From an uncultured Christensenellaceae bacterium (GTDB lineage Bacteria; Bacillota; Clostridia; Christensenellales; Christensenellaceae), in contig CAJUPM010000018.1 of the NCBI GenBank assembly GCA_910588425.1, positions 3,461 through 22,919 of the forward strand: 19,459 bases of DNA. Direction: 5' to 3'. Below, piece by piece: positions 1-6,620 of the stretch. Positions within the stretch are counted from its first letter, which is position 1. The number at the start of each line of letters is the position of its first letter. The notes below the pieces were generated by a model. That model saw only the letters and a list, made by a program, of their open reading frames with translations, did not search any database and was not told the origin of the DNA. Position numbers and translations under genes: made by a program.

Positions 1-180
1 AACGAGAAGTCCCGCCGGGTCATTGAAAAATGCGGCATGATCCCCATGTTTAGGCGCACCGAGACGTTTCCGCTGATTGGCCAGAAAAAGACGGTCTGCT
101 ACTACAATCTGACGGCGGCGGAATTTGCGGCGCGGCCCAAAGTGGCCTTTCATGCCTATACTATCGAGCAAAAAGTTTAG
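1..180 (+). CDS. GNAT-family N-acetyltransferase, C-terminal end (partial)
   Basis: Only the last 59 codons and the TAG stop are inside the window; the start lies upstream. The reading frame opens with NEKSRRVIEKCGM, which matches the C-terminal signature of RimJ/RimL-type GNAT acetyltransferases (N-x-x-S-x-x-V-x-E-K-x-G-F/M), where the Asn/Ser face acetyl-CoA and the segment leads into the last beta strands. These enzymes transfer an acetyl group from acetyl-CoA to an amine; the substrate cannot be read from this fragment. The next gene begins 24 bases downstream on the same strand with no terminator between, so the two are probably co-transcribed. Confidence 0.75.
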   Translation, partial: NEKSRRVIEKCGMIPMFRRTETFPLIGQKKTVCYYNLTAAEFAARPKVAFHAYTIEQKV

Positions 181-204
181 TATATTGAAAAGAGGGAAAG
201 CAAA

Positions 205-1263
205 ATGAGATTAGAGGATTTGGAGACACCGGCGCTGGTCGCGGATTTGGATGCGGTGGAGGCAAACATTGCCAAGATGCGGCAGATCATGAATGGTTCT
301 GCGGCAAAACTGCGCCCGCACTATAAGTCGCATAAGTGCGTGGAGATCGCGAAGATGCAGATCGCGGCCGGGGCGAAGGGCATTACCTGCGCCAAAATTT
401 CCGAGGCGGAAGGGCTGATTGAAGCGGGGATCAAAGATGTGCTCATCGCAAACCAGGTTGTGCAGCCTTCTAAAATTCTGCGGCTGGCCGCCATGGCAAA
501 GAAATGCCATTTGACAGTCTGTGTAGACAGCAAGGAGAATGTCGATGCGATTTCTGCGGCAGCTCAGCTGATGGGCAGCACGGTGCACTGCTATGTGGAA
601 TATGACGTGGGCATGAACCGCTGCGGCGTCTACAATTTTGAGGATTTTTTCCAGGTTGCCCAGCATATCACCCAGTGCAAAAATGTAACCTTTGACGGCA
701 TCCAGGCGTATGCCGGCCAGCTTTCGCACAAGGATATGAGCATCCGCCAGCCCGGCGTGGAAAAGACAGAGCAGACCATGCGGCAGCTTAGGGAATACTT
801 GCAGGAGCGGGGCATTGCGGTGCGCGAAATCAGCGGCGGAAGCACGGGCACAGTTGAGATGAAGGCCGCGCACGGCGTTTATACGGAGATTCAGGCCGGC
901 AGCTATCTCTTCTCGGATACCTCCTACGGGCGCTTTGACCTGCCCTTTCAGCCGGCGCTTTTCGTGCTCTCGACGGTCGTCAGCAAGAATCCAAAGACGG
1001 TGGTTGTGGATGCGGGCATCAAGAGCTTTGGCGTAGATCAGACGCCTCCCTACCCGGTCCAAAACCCAGAGGCGCAGATCAAGCTGCACGAAGAGCACTG
1101 CGCGATTTTCGACAGCGACTCTGGGCTCCAGGTGGGCGAGCAAGTCGCCTTCTATCCGGGGCACTGCTGCACGACAATCAATCTCTATGATTTCCTCTAC
1201 CTCATGCGCGATGGGGAGATCGTAGATAAAATACCCGTAACGGGCAGAGGAAAGAACGTCTGA
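205..1263 (+). CDS. D-threonine aldolase / D-serine dehydratase-like PLP enzyme
   Basis: This 352-residue protein is a fold-type III (alanine racemase-like) PLP enzyme of the D-threonine aldolase/D-serine dehydratase group. The N-terminal barrel begins with ETPALVADLDAVEANI, and RPHYKSHK (residues 37-44) carries the probable PLP lysine, K41. The C-terminal domain has PGHCCTTINLYD with H320 and C322, the His-x-Cys metal pair known for D-serine dehydratases of this family. Such enzymes cleave D-threonine to glycine and acetaldehyde or deaminate D-serine to pyruvate; which one applies is not decided by sequence. Length is normal. The start has an upstream GAGGGAAAG ribosome binding site. The gene probably follows the upstream acetyltransferase in one transcript and ends at the terminator at 1283. 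Family assignment is firm, substrate is not. Confidence 0.85.
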   Translation: MRLEDLETPALVADLDAVEANIAKMRQIMNGSAAKLRPHYKSHKCVEIAKMQIAAGAKGITCAKISEAEGLIEAGIKDVLIANQVVQPSKILRLAAMAKKCHLTVCVDSKENVDAISAAAQLMGSTVHCYVEYDVGMNRCGVYNFEDFFQVAQHITQCKNVTFDGIQAYAGQLSHKDMSIRQPGVEKTEQTMRQLREYLQERGIAVREISGGSTGTVEMKAAHGVYTEIQAGSYLFSDTSYGRFDLPFQPALFVLSTVVSKNPKTVVVDAGIKSFGVDQTPPYPVQNPEAQIKLHEEHCAIFDSDSGLQVGEQVAFYPGHCCTTINLYDFLYLMRDGEIVDKIPVTGRGKNV

Positions 1264-1282
1264 TGCGGCCAGTGCGGAGCGG

Positions 1283-1315
1283 AAAAAGAGCCTGAAGATT
1301 CGGGCTCTTTTTGTT
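1283..1315 (+). terminator. Rho-independent terminator after the D-amino acid enzyme gene
   Basis: AAAAAGAGCC at 1283-1292 pairs with GGCTCTTTTT at 1303-1312, giving a 10-bp stem with a 10-base loop that ends in a T run. It lies 20 bases after the stop codon at 1263. Confidence 0.85.
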
Positions 1316-1351
1316 TGCGCTATTTCTAAACTCGGGGAAGGGGGAATACAT

Positions 1352-2023
1352 ATGATACGAGAGTGTAGGGAAGGGAAGCAGATTATGGCAGAACAGTCGG
1401 TCATCGAAATTATCCAAAAATATGGACTCATCGCGATTTTCCTTGCGGTATTTCTGGAATATGCGTGTTTTCCTGTTCCCAGTGAGATCGTTTTGCCGCT
1501 CTCGGGCGCTGTCGCCGCGCAGGGTGGGTTCACGTTTCTCTCTGTCTATCTAATTTGCATTGCCGCCGGCCTGGGCGGAAGTTTATTGGATTACAGCTTG
1601 GCCCGCTGGGGCGGCGTGCGCATGATGGAAAAACTGGAGCGGCGCTTTCCCAAACTGGCCGGAGGGTTGGAAGTAACCCGGCAAAAATTTGAGAAGTATG
1701 CAGCTTTTTCGGTGGGCATCTGCCGGGTGATTCCGCTCTGCCGGACGTATATTTCCTTCATCGCGGGCCTTGCAAAGCAGGATCTGGGGACCTTTTTAAG
1801 CGCATCCACTGTTGGCATAGCCATTTGGAACGCGCTGCTCGTCTGGGCGGGCTATCTGCTTTCGGAAAACTGGCAGGTGGTGGGCGAATACTATGGCAAA
1901 TATAAATACGCCATGCTGGCAATTTTGGTGCTGGGCATCTTCGCATATACACTGCTCAAACGCATGATGGGAAAAAAGGAAGAAGAGGCGATTGCACGGG
2001 CCAGAGAGAGAAGGCGGAAATAG
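1352..2023 (+). CDS. DedA family integral membrane protein
   Basis: The 223-residue product has the DedA (SNARE-associated/VTT) layout. An N-terminal hydrophobic segment is followed by the re-entrant region with FPVPSEIVLP. Then come GSLLDYSLARWGG, the F/G-x-x-R-x-I-P-x-x-R motif as GICRVIPLCRTYISFIAGL, a C-terminal membrane helix and a basic tail. DedA proteins are undecaprenyl-phosphate or other lipid-carrier flippases and support envelope and proton-motive-force homeostasis; the substrate here is inferred only from the family. Two starts are possible: ATG at 1352 behind GGAAGGGGG, or ATG at 1385 behind GGGAAGGGAAG. The 11 extra residues of the longer form look unlike a DedA N-terminus, so 1385 may be the true start. 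A terminator precedes the gene, so it probably has its own promoter, which I could not identify. Confidence 0.88.
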   Translation: MIRECREGKQIMAEQSVIEIIQKYGLIAIFLAVFLEYACFPVPSEIVLPLSGAVAAQGGFTFLSVYLICIAAGLGGSLLDYSLARWGGVRMMEKLERRFPKLAGGLEVTRQKFEKYAAFSVGICRVIPLCRTYISFIAGLAKQDLGTFLSASTVGIAIWNALLVWAGYLLSENWQVVGEYYGKYKYAMLAILVLGIFAYTLLKRMMGKKEEEAIARARERRRK

Positions 2024-2277
2024 GGTTTGCAATATAAAGAATGACGCTGACCAGTTTCAAAAACAGCGCCGGATCCTGCCGGGGCTGGCTCGCCCTTTCT
2101 GCTGATATTTGAGAAAAAGGCGGGAAAGAGAGCTATGAATTAAAATCTACATTGCGTCTAAAAAATTATATTAATTAAATATAAATAAAATTTAAAATTG
2201 GAAATCAGGAGTGCTTTATTCCATTTGCTTTCCAATAAAAAACAGGCAGCTCACCTAAGGGTAAACTGCCTGTTTTT
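2024..2277. other. Gene-free AT-rich spacer with nested inverted repeat
   Basis: No credible reading frame is seen. The right half is very AT-rich. ATTGGAAA at 2197-2204 and TTTCCAAT at 2229-2236 form a perfect 8-bp inverted repeat directly abutting the terminator at 2237. On the plus strand this resembles the 3' end of a short structured transcript, but no clear promoter supports it. Confidence 0.35.
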
Positions 2278-2279
2278 TT
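2237..2279 (-). terminator. Bidirectional rho-independent terminator downstream of mgsA
   Basis: AAAAAACAGGCAG at 2237-2249 pairs with CTGCCTGTTTTTT at 2266-2278, a 13-bp perfect stem. It has A and T runs on both sides, so it can stop transcripts from either strand. The mgsA stop codon (2278-2280) overlaps the outer end of the stem. Confidence 0.9.
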
Positions 2280-2745
2280 ACAGCGTTTCAGCGCGCGTTT
2301 TGATATTCTGCTGGAAGTTGATGATCTCGTGCTCGTATTCCTGATCCATCAGGGAAGAGGTCAGAAGAAAATCTGCCGTGGCCTTGTTGTTGGCAATGGG
2401 GATGTCGTAAACCTGGGCGATGCGCAGCAGTGCCTTGACGTCCGGGTCGTGAGGCTGGGCCGTGAGCGGATCCGAAAAGAAGATGACGAAATCGATATTT
2501 CCCTCGACGATCTGCGCGCCGATCTGCATGTCGCCGCCCAGAGGGCCGCTGTTGTATCCGCGCACGGGCAGGCCAGTCTGCATATTGATCATCCGGGCAG
2601 TTGTGCCTGTGCCGTAGAGAAAATGCTGGTTGAGCGTCTCCTTGTGCTCCCGGCACCAGCCGATGAGCTCGGCTTTTTTATTATCATGGGCAATGAGCGC
2701 GATATTTTTCTGCTTGCCGATGATCTGCGTCATATATTCTGCCAT
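2278..2745 (-). CDS. mgsA: Methylglyoxal synthase
   Basis: MgsA converts dihydroxyacetone phosphate to methylglyoxal and phosphate in the cytoplasm, a bypass of lower glycolysis used when phosphate is limiting or sugar phosphates build up. The 155-residue length is normal. The family pattern is intact: ALIAHDNKK with H20, GTGTTA at 45-50, NSGPLGGDMQIGA with D72 (equivalent to the catalytic Asp71 of the E. coli enzyme), FFSDPL with D92, HDPDVKALLRIA with H99 and D102, and IANNKATADF near the end. The ATG is preceded by GGAGG at a good distance. The gene stands alone, with its own promoter at 2774-2803 and a terminator overlapping its stop codon. Confidence 0.96.
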   Translation of the reverse strand: MAEYMTQIIGKQKNIALIAHDNKKAELIGWCREHKETLNQHFLYGTGTTARMINMQTGLPVRGYNSGPLGGDMQIGAQIVEGNIDFVIFFSDPLTAQPHDPDVKALLRIAQVYDIPIANNKATADFLLTSSLMDQEYEHEIINFQQNIKTRAETL

Positions 2746-2773
2746 AAGTGTTCCTCCAAGTTTGCTTTTTTCT

Positions 2774-2803
2774 AGTATAACATGAAGCGAAAAAGCGGGT
2801 AAA
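2774..2803 (-). promoter_or_regulatory. Probable vegetative promoter of mgsA
   Basis: On the minus strand TATACT (2774-2779) forms the -10 box. TTTACC (2798-2803) lies 18 bases upstream as a moderate -35 box. The -10 box is about 30 bases from the mgsA start codon. Confidence 0.65.
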
Positions 2804-2811
2804 GAATAAAT

Positions 2812-2843
2812 AAAAAAGGAAGCGAGAAATCGCTTCCTTTTTT
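2812..2843 (-). terminator. Rho-independent terminator of glnN
   Basis: A perfect 14-bp stem runs from 2812-2825 (AAAAAAGGAAGCGA) to 2830-2843 (TCGCTTCCTTTTTT), closed by a four-base GAAA/TTTC loop. It begins 7 bases after the glnN stop codon. The A/T runs on both ends make it potentially bidirectional. Confidence 0.92.
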
Positions 2844-2850
2844 GCCGGTT

Positions 2851-4944
2851 TTAGCATACGGAGAAGAGCAGCTGGCCGTAGGTCGGGTAAGGGAGGTAAT
2901 CCTGGCCCAGGTTGACCTCGATTTGGTCGCCCACCGCCCGCAGTTCCTGCATTTTGGGCAGAACCTGATCGCGGTAGTATTCCGCTCTGGCCTTGATGTC
3001 ATCGCATTCCGCAACGCCCATCAGCGCATTTTCCAGCTCATCCGCAGATTTCATCAGGCAAGCGGAAAGCTTGGAAAGCTTCTCCAGCAAGGCAATCTCG
3101 CTTTCGCAGGAAATGCTCTCGCAGAGCTCCTTCTTTGCCAGCGCATTGCTGGAAAGATCGCCGCAGTATGCGCTGACTGCCGGGAAGATATCCTTTCTCA
3201 CCATATCCAGCATGGTCAGCCCTTCGATATTGAGCACTTTGCAATAGTTCTCCATGAGGATCTCGTAGCGGGAGTGCATTTCCGGCTCTGTAAAGATGCC
3301 GTGCCGCTCGAACAGCGCAATGTTTTCCGACTTGATATAGTAGGGAAGCGCATCGACGGTGGTCTTTAGGTTGAGCAGCCCTCTGCGCTCTGCTTCCTGC
3401 GCCCATTCCTCGGTATAGCCATTGCCGTTGAAGATGATGCGCTTATGGGCATTCAGCGTATTTTTGATGAGCTTTTGCAGCTCTTTGTTGAAATCCTGTG
3501 CGGATTCCAGCTGATCTGCAAACTCCATCAGCACATCCGAGACGATGGTGTTGATGATATAGTTGGCGCAGGCGATGGAGTCGCTGGAGCCCAGCATACG
3601 GAACTCGAACTTGTTGCCTGTGAAAGCGAAGGGGGAGGTCCGGTTGCGGTCAGTATTATCCCGGGGGAACTTGGGCAGAACATGCACGCCGACCTCGATC
3701 TCTCCAGCATCGTTCTTATCATAGGGGACGCCCTGCATGATGGAATCCAAAATGGCCGTCAGCTCATCGCCCAGGAACATGGACATGATGGCCGGGGGCG
3801 CCTCGTGGCCGCCCAGGCGGTGGTCGTTGCCCGCGCTGGCGACGGAGATGCGCAGCAAATCTTGATGCTCATCCACAGCCTTGATGACGGCGCAGAGGAA
3901 GAGCAGGAACTGCGCGTTTTCCTCCGGGGAGCTTCCCGGCTCCAGAAGATTTTCGCCTTTGTCCGTGGAAAGCGACCAGTTGTTGTGCTTGCCCGAGCCG
4001 TTGAGGCCGGCAAAGGGCTTTTCGTGCAGCAGGCAGGTCAGCCCATGGCGCTTGGCGACTTTTTTCATGATCTCCATGGTCAGCTGGTTGTGATCCGTGG
4101 CGATATTCGTCGTGGTGTAAATTGGGGCAAGCTCATGCTGGGAAGGAGCGACTTCGTTATGCTCGGTTTTGGCGAGAATGCCGATTTTCCAAAGCTCGAT
4201 ATCCAGGTCTTCCATGAACTCGGCGACTCTGGTTTTGATGCTGCCAAAATAGTGATCCGAAAGCTCCTGGCCCTTGGGCGGCTTTGCGCCAAACAGCGTG
4301 CGGCCCGTGAAAAAGAGGTCCTTTCTCTGATTGAACAACTCGGTATCGATGAGGAAATACTCCTGCTCGGGGCCGACGTTGGAGATGACGTTGGTCGCCT
4401 CCCGGTTGCCGAACAGTCTCAAAATGCGCAGCGCCTGTTTGTTGATCGCCTCCATCGAGCGCAGCAGGGGCGTTTTCTTATCCAGCGCCTGGCCGTTATA
4501 GGAGCAGAAGGCCGTCGGGATACAGAGCACGCCGTCTTTGATGAAGGCATAGGAGGTGGGATCCCAGGCAGTATAGCCTCTGGCTTCGAAGGTCGCCCGC
4601 AGGCCGCCGTTGGGGAAGCTGGAGGCATCCGGCTCGCCTTTGATCAGCTCTTTGCCGGAAAATTCCAGGATGATGCCGCCGTCCGAAGTGGGGCTGATGA
4701 AGGAATCGTGCTTTTCAGCCGTGATGCCCGTCATGGGCTGGAACCAATGCGTAAAGTGCGTTGCGCCCTTTTCGATGGCCCAGGATTTCATCGCGTTGGC
4801 GACGGCGCCGGCGATCTCAGGATCCAGGGTTTTCCCATTCCGAATGGTTTTCTTGAGGGCTTTGTAGATATCCTTGGGCAGCTTTTCCCGCATTGCGGCA
4901 TCCCCAAAGACCATGCTTCCAAAGATTTCGGAAATTTGCGTCAT
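2851..4944 (-). CDS. glnN: Glutamine synthetase type III
   Basis: This is the large, about 700-residue class of glutamine synthetase (GSIII), which makes glutamine from glutamate, ammonia and ATP in the cytoplasm. GSIII marks are present: THWFQPMTGITAEKHDSF at about residues 65-82, GPEQEYFLID, NEVAPSQHELAPIY, NGSGKHNNWSL, GGHEAPPA, the RNRTSPFAFTGNKFEFR region and FNGNGYTEEW. GSIII forms stacked hexamers. There are two ATG codons: the one at 4950 is only 2 bases from the GGAGG at 4953-4957, while the one at 4944 is 8 bases away. I therefore take 4944 as the start (697 residues). The gene is monocistronic, with a consensus promoter, a leader hairpin and a strong terminator. It supplies the glutamine that GatCAB, encoded downstream, uses as amide donor. 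Confidence 0.96.
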   Translation of the reverse strand: MTQISEIFGSMVFGDAAMREKLPKDIYKALKKTIRNGKTLDPEIAGAVANAMKSWAIEKGATHFTHWFQPMTGITAEKHDSFISPTSDGGIILEFSGKELIKGEPDASSFPNGGLRATFEARGYTAWDPTSYAFIKDGVLCIPTAFCSYNGQALDKKTPLLRSMEAINKQALRILRLFGNREATNVISNVGPEQEYFLIDTELFNQRKDLFFTGRTLFGAKPPKGQELSDHYFGSIKTRVAEFMEDLDIELWKIGILAKTEHNEVAPSQHELAPIYTTTNIATDHNQLTMEIMKKVAKRHGLTCLLHEKPFAGLNGSGKHNNWSLSTDKGENLLEPGSSPEENAQFLLFLCAVIKAVDEHQDLLRISVASAGNDHRLGGHEAPPAIMSMFLGDELTAILDSIMQGVPYDKNDAGEIEVGVHVLPKFPRDNTDRNRTSPFAFTGNKFEFRMLGSSDSIACANYIINTIVSDVLMEFADQLESAQDFNKELQKLIKNTLNAHKRIIFNGNGYTEEWAQEAERRGLLNLKTTVDALPYYIKSENIALFERHGIFTEPEMHSRYEILMENYCKVLNIEGLTMLDMVRKDIFPAVSAYCGDLSSNALAKKELCESISCESEIALLEKLSKLSACLMKSADELENALMGVAECDDIKARAEYYRDQVLPKMQELRAVGDQIEVNLGQDYLPYPTYGQLLFSVC

Positions 4945-4983
4945 GAACATTTCCTCCCAAATGAATTAAAAATTGTTATAAGA

Positions 4984-5017
4984 AAAGGCGCCAACAGAAT
5001 CAATCTGCAGCGCCTTT
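4984..5017 (-). promoter_or_regulatory. Terminator-like hairpin in the glnN 5' leader (candidate attenuator)
   Basis: In the glnN leader RNA, AAAGGCGC (complement of 5010-5017) pairs with GCGCCTTT (complement of 4984-4991). Inside it CAGA and TCTG form a smaller stem, and TTTTCTT follows the outer stem. It lies between the promoter and the start codon, so it could cause premature termination. The regulator is unknown; ANTAR-type antitermination of nitrogen genes is known in clostridia, but the two-hairpin ANTAR signature was not recognised here. Confidence 0.5.
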
Positions 5018-5032
5018 GCTGTCTATATTCAA

Positions 5033-5061
5033 AGTATAGCGCAACCTGATTTGTGTGTCAA
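5033..5061 (-). promoter_or_regulatory. Consensus sigma-A promoter of glnN
   Basis: On the minus strand TTGACA (5056-5061) and TATACT (5033-5038) are separated by exactly 17 bases. The predicted start of transcription near 5026 gives a leader of about 80 bases. Confidence 0.88.
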
Positions 5062-5203
5062 CATTTTTTATCAAAATTTGCAGGATGAAATTGAAAAATT
5101 GCAAAAAAGATAAAATTCAAAAGAAAAGAGGTAAAAAATGAATTAAAATGGGACGCGAACTGCAAACTACAAAACACTTTCGCCGCAGAGAAAGGCACCG
5201 GGG
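5062..5203. other. AT-rich spacer between divergent glnN and permease promoters
   Basis: No gene is visible. The left part is AT-rich with A tracts and repeated AATTTGCA/AATTGCA-like words. The stretch separates the divergent promoters of glnN (minus) and the EamA permease (plus) and may hold regulator sites, but no clear operator was recognised. Confidence 0.4.
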
Positions 5204-5233
5204 TTGACAGAGCGCTACCCAGGCGCTTATAAT
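5204..5233 (+). promoter_or_regulatory. Consensus promoter of the EamA permease, with a dyad in its spacer
   Basis: TTGACA at 5204-5209 and TATAAT at 5228-5233 are 18 bases apart. The spacer holds AGCGC (5211-5215) and GCGCT (5223-5227), an inverted repeat that could be an operator. The following leader to the ATG is about 120 bases and contains the hairpin TTTGCCTT (5303-5310)/AAGGCAAA (5318-5325). Confidence 0.8.
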
Positions 5234-5361
5234 TTAAAAGATGCACCAAAAACAGATGCGCTTCTTTTGCGGATTCCCGGAAAAAAAGATTCCTGTTTTT
5301 CTTTTGCCTTTTTGGCGAAGGCAAAGCTGGTGGAAACGGAATTTTTTAAGGAGAGAAGCAA

Positions 5362-6285
5362 ATGAAAGAAAAACAAATGCAAAAATGGTCTTCTCTGGCG
5401 CTGTTTGTCGCGGCGATCGTCTGGGGAGGGACTTTTTTTATCGTCAAAAACACCGTGGATGCATTCCCGCCCAACCTGCTTTTGGCATGGCGGTTTTCCA
5501 TCGCGTTTGTACTGCTGGGGCTGGTATGCTTCCGCTGCTGGAAAAAATTCGACCTGGGCTATCTCTGGCGGGGTGCGCTGATGGGCGCTCTGCTCTTTTT
5601 GGCTTACTGCGTGCAGACCATCGGCATTCAGTTTACCACTCCGGGCAAAAATGCGTTTTTGACGGCGATTTACTGCGTCATCGTGCCCTTTCTGTATTGG
5701 CTGACTGAGAAGAAGGCGCCGGATCTCTATAACATTTCCGCCGCGCTTCTCTGCATTTTGGGCATTGGGCTGATTTCCCTGACGGACGATTTTTCCATTG
5801 GCATCGGCGATGCGCTGACGTTGCTGGGTGGCGTGTTTTACGCAGTGCATATGGTAGTTGTGGCCAAGGCATCCCGGGGCAGAGACGCGATTCTGCTGAC
5901 GATTCTGCAGTTTGGTACGGCGGCAGTCTGTTCCTGGACCTCTGCCGCGCTGTTCGAGACGACCAGCGTGCAGGCTGGCGCGGAGGCCATCTGGGCAGTT
6001 ATCTTCCTGGGCGTTGCGGCCACAGGCGGCGGCATGCTGCTGCAAACCATCGGGCAGAAATATACGCACCCGGCCACGGCTTCCATCATTTTGAGCCTGG
6101 AATCCGTGTTTGGCGTGCTGTTCTCCGTGCTGTTCTACGGTGAGAAAATGACGGGAAAGCTTGCGGCAGGATTCATATTGGTGTTTGCGGCCGTCATCAT
6201 CTCTGAGACAAAATTGCAGTTTTTACGCAAAAAACCAAAGTCCGCACAGGAAGAAAATGCAGCCGAAGAACAGAAACTTGCATAA
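5362..6285 (+). CDS. EamA/DMT-superfamily permease
   Basis: The 307-residue product is a drug/metabolite transporter with about ten membrane helices in two EamA repeats. The first repeat starts with ALFVAAIVWGGTFFIVKNTV and contains the typical R-F-x-x-A-F segment (LAWRFSIAFVLLGL). The repeats are joined around the LISLTDDFSIGIGD region, and the second ends in TASIILSLESVFGVLFSVLFYGE, a DMT hallmark. A basic cytoplasmic tail follows. Members export metabolites, amino acids or drugs; the substrate cannot be inferred here. The ATG follows AAGGAGAG at good spacing. No terminator follows the stop codon: the T-box promoter starts 7 bases later, so the T-box terminator may also end this transcript. 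Confidence 0.88.
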   Translation: MKEKQMQKWSSLALFVAAIVWGGTFFIVKNTVDAFPPNLLLAWRFSIAFVLLGLVCFRCWKKFDLGYLWRGALMGALLFLAYCVQTIGIQFTTPGKNAFLTAIYCVIVPFLYWLTEKKAPDLYNISAALLCILGIGLISLTDDFSIGIGDALTLLGGVFYAVHMVVVAKASRGRDAILLTILQFGTAAVCSWTSAALFETTSVQAGAEAIWAVIFLGVAATGGGMLLQTIGQKYTHPATASIILSLESVFGVLFSVLFYGEKMTGKLAAGFILVFAAVIISETKLQFLRKKPKSAQEENAAEEQKLA

Positions 6286-6291
6286 AATATC

Positions 6292-6319
6292 TTGACAAGC
6301 CGTAAAATAGCGATATAAT
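6292..6319 (+). promoter_or_regulatory. Promoter of the T-box/aspS-gatC operon
   Basis: TTGACA (6292-6297) and TATAAT (6314-6319) are 16 bases apart, both perfect hexamers. Transcription should start near 6326 and give a leader of nearly 300 bases holding the T-box. Confidence 0.85.
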
Positions 6320-6325
6320 TTGAAC

Positions 6326-6592
6326 AAAGGCATGGATCGGAAGAGTATGCGGAAATGGTAGCCAAAGAGAGCCCGGGATGGTGCGAGCCGGGCGCGGATT
6401 TTTCGCTGAAGAACATCCGGGAGCCGCTGGGCTGAAAGAGAGCGAGTAGGCCAAGACGCAGGCGGAGCGTTATCGCCGCAGGATATCCCTTTGGGCGTAT
6501 CCGGATGAGCGGATAGAGTTTTTCTATCTATTTGGGTGGTACCGCGGAAACAGAGCTTTTCGTCCCTATCAGGGGAGGAAAAGCTTTTTTAT
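6326..6592 (+). ncRNA. T-box riboswitch with GAAC specifier (Asn, possibly also Glu)
   Basis: T-box leaders sense uncharged tRNA through a specifier codon and the tRNA 3' end and then block a terminator. Stem I elements seen: AGTA at 6344-6347, AGAGAG at 6366-6371, the apical hairpin GCCCGG (6371-6376)/CCGGGC (6388-6393) with GGTG at 6380-6383 in its loop, and GCGGAAA (6349-6355) paired with TTTTCGC (6400-6406). The specifier region reads GAAGAACATCC at 6408-6418. In the usual layout the codon directly precedes the ATCC, giving AAC (Asn, 6412-6414); the overlapping GAA (6411-6413) is Glu. The T-box sequence TGGGTGGTACCGCGG is at 6533-6547. The terminator pairs 6554-6567 with 6571-6585 and ends in a T run. 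No Asp codon is seen at the specifier position, even though the first downstream enzyme is AspRS. Confidence 0.95.
6554..6592 (+). terminator. T-box-controlled intrinsic terminator
   Basis: AGCTTTTCGTCCCT (6554-6567) pairs with AGGGGAGGAAAAGCT (6571-6585), followed by a T run. In T-box systems the left arm instead pairs with the T-box sequence to form the antiterminator when uncharged tRNA is bound. Confidence 0.9.
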
Positions 6593-6620
6593 TTGCAAAA
6601 TAGGCGGAAGGAGCATGGCG

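Noticed and set aside
211..1533. Long minus-strand open frame (440 codons) opposite the D-amino acid enzyme gene
   Set aside because: It is fully antisense to a well-supported PLP enzyme, has no recognisable domain and crosses a terminator; it arises from the GC-rich codon pattern of the real gene.
4945..5030. Glutamine riboswitch in front of glnN
   Set aside because: The known glnA/glutamine RNA motifs were not recognisable; only a terminator-like hairpin is supported.
3445..5049. Long plus-strand open frame (534 codons) opposite glnN
   Set aside because: Antisense to glutamine synthetase III, no known domain, and it would run through the glnN leader and promoter.
5241..5708. Plus-strand frame overlapping the start of the EamA permease
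   Set aside because: Its body is an out-of-frame reading of the permease and its start sits in the structured leader without a ribosome binding site.
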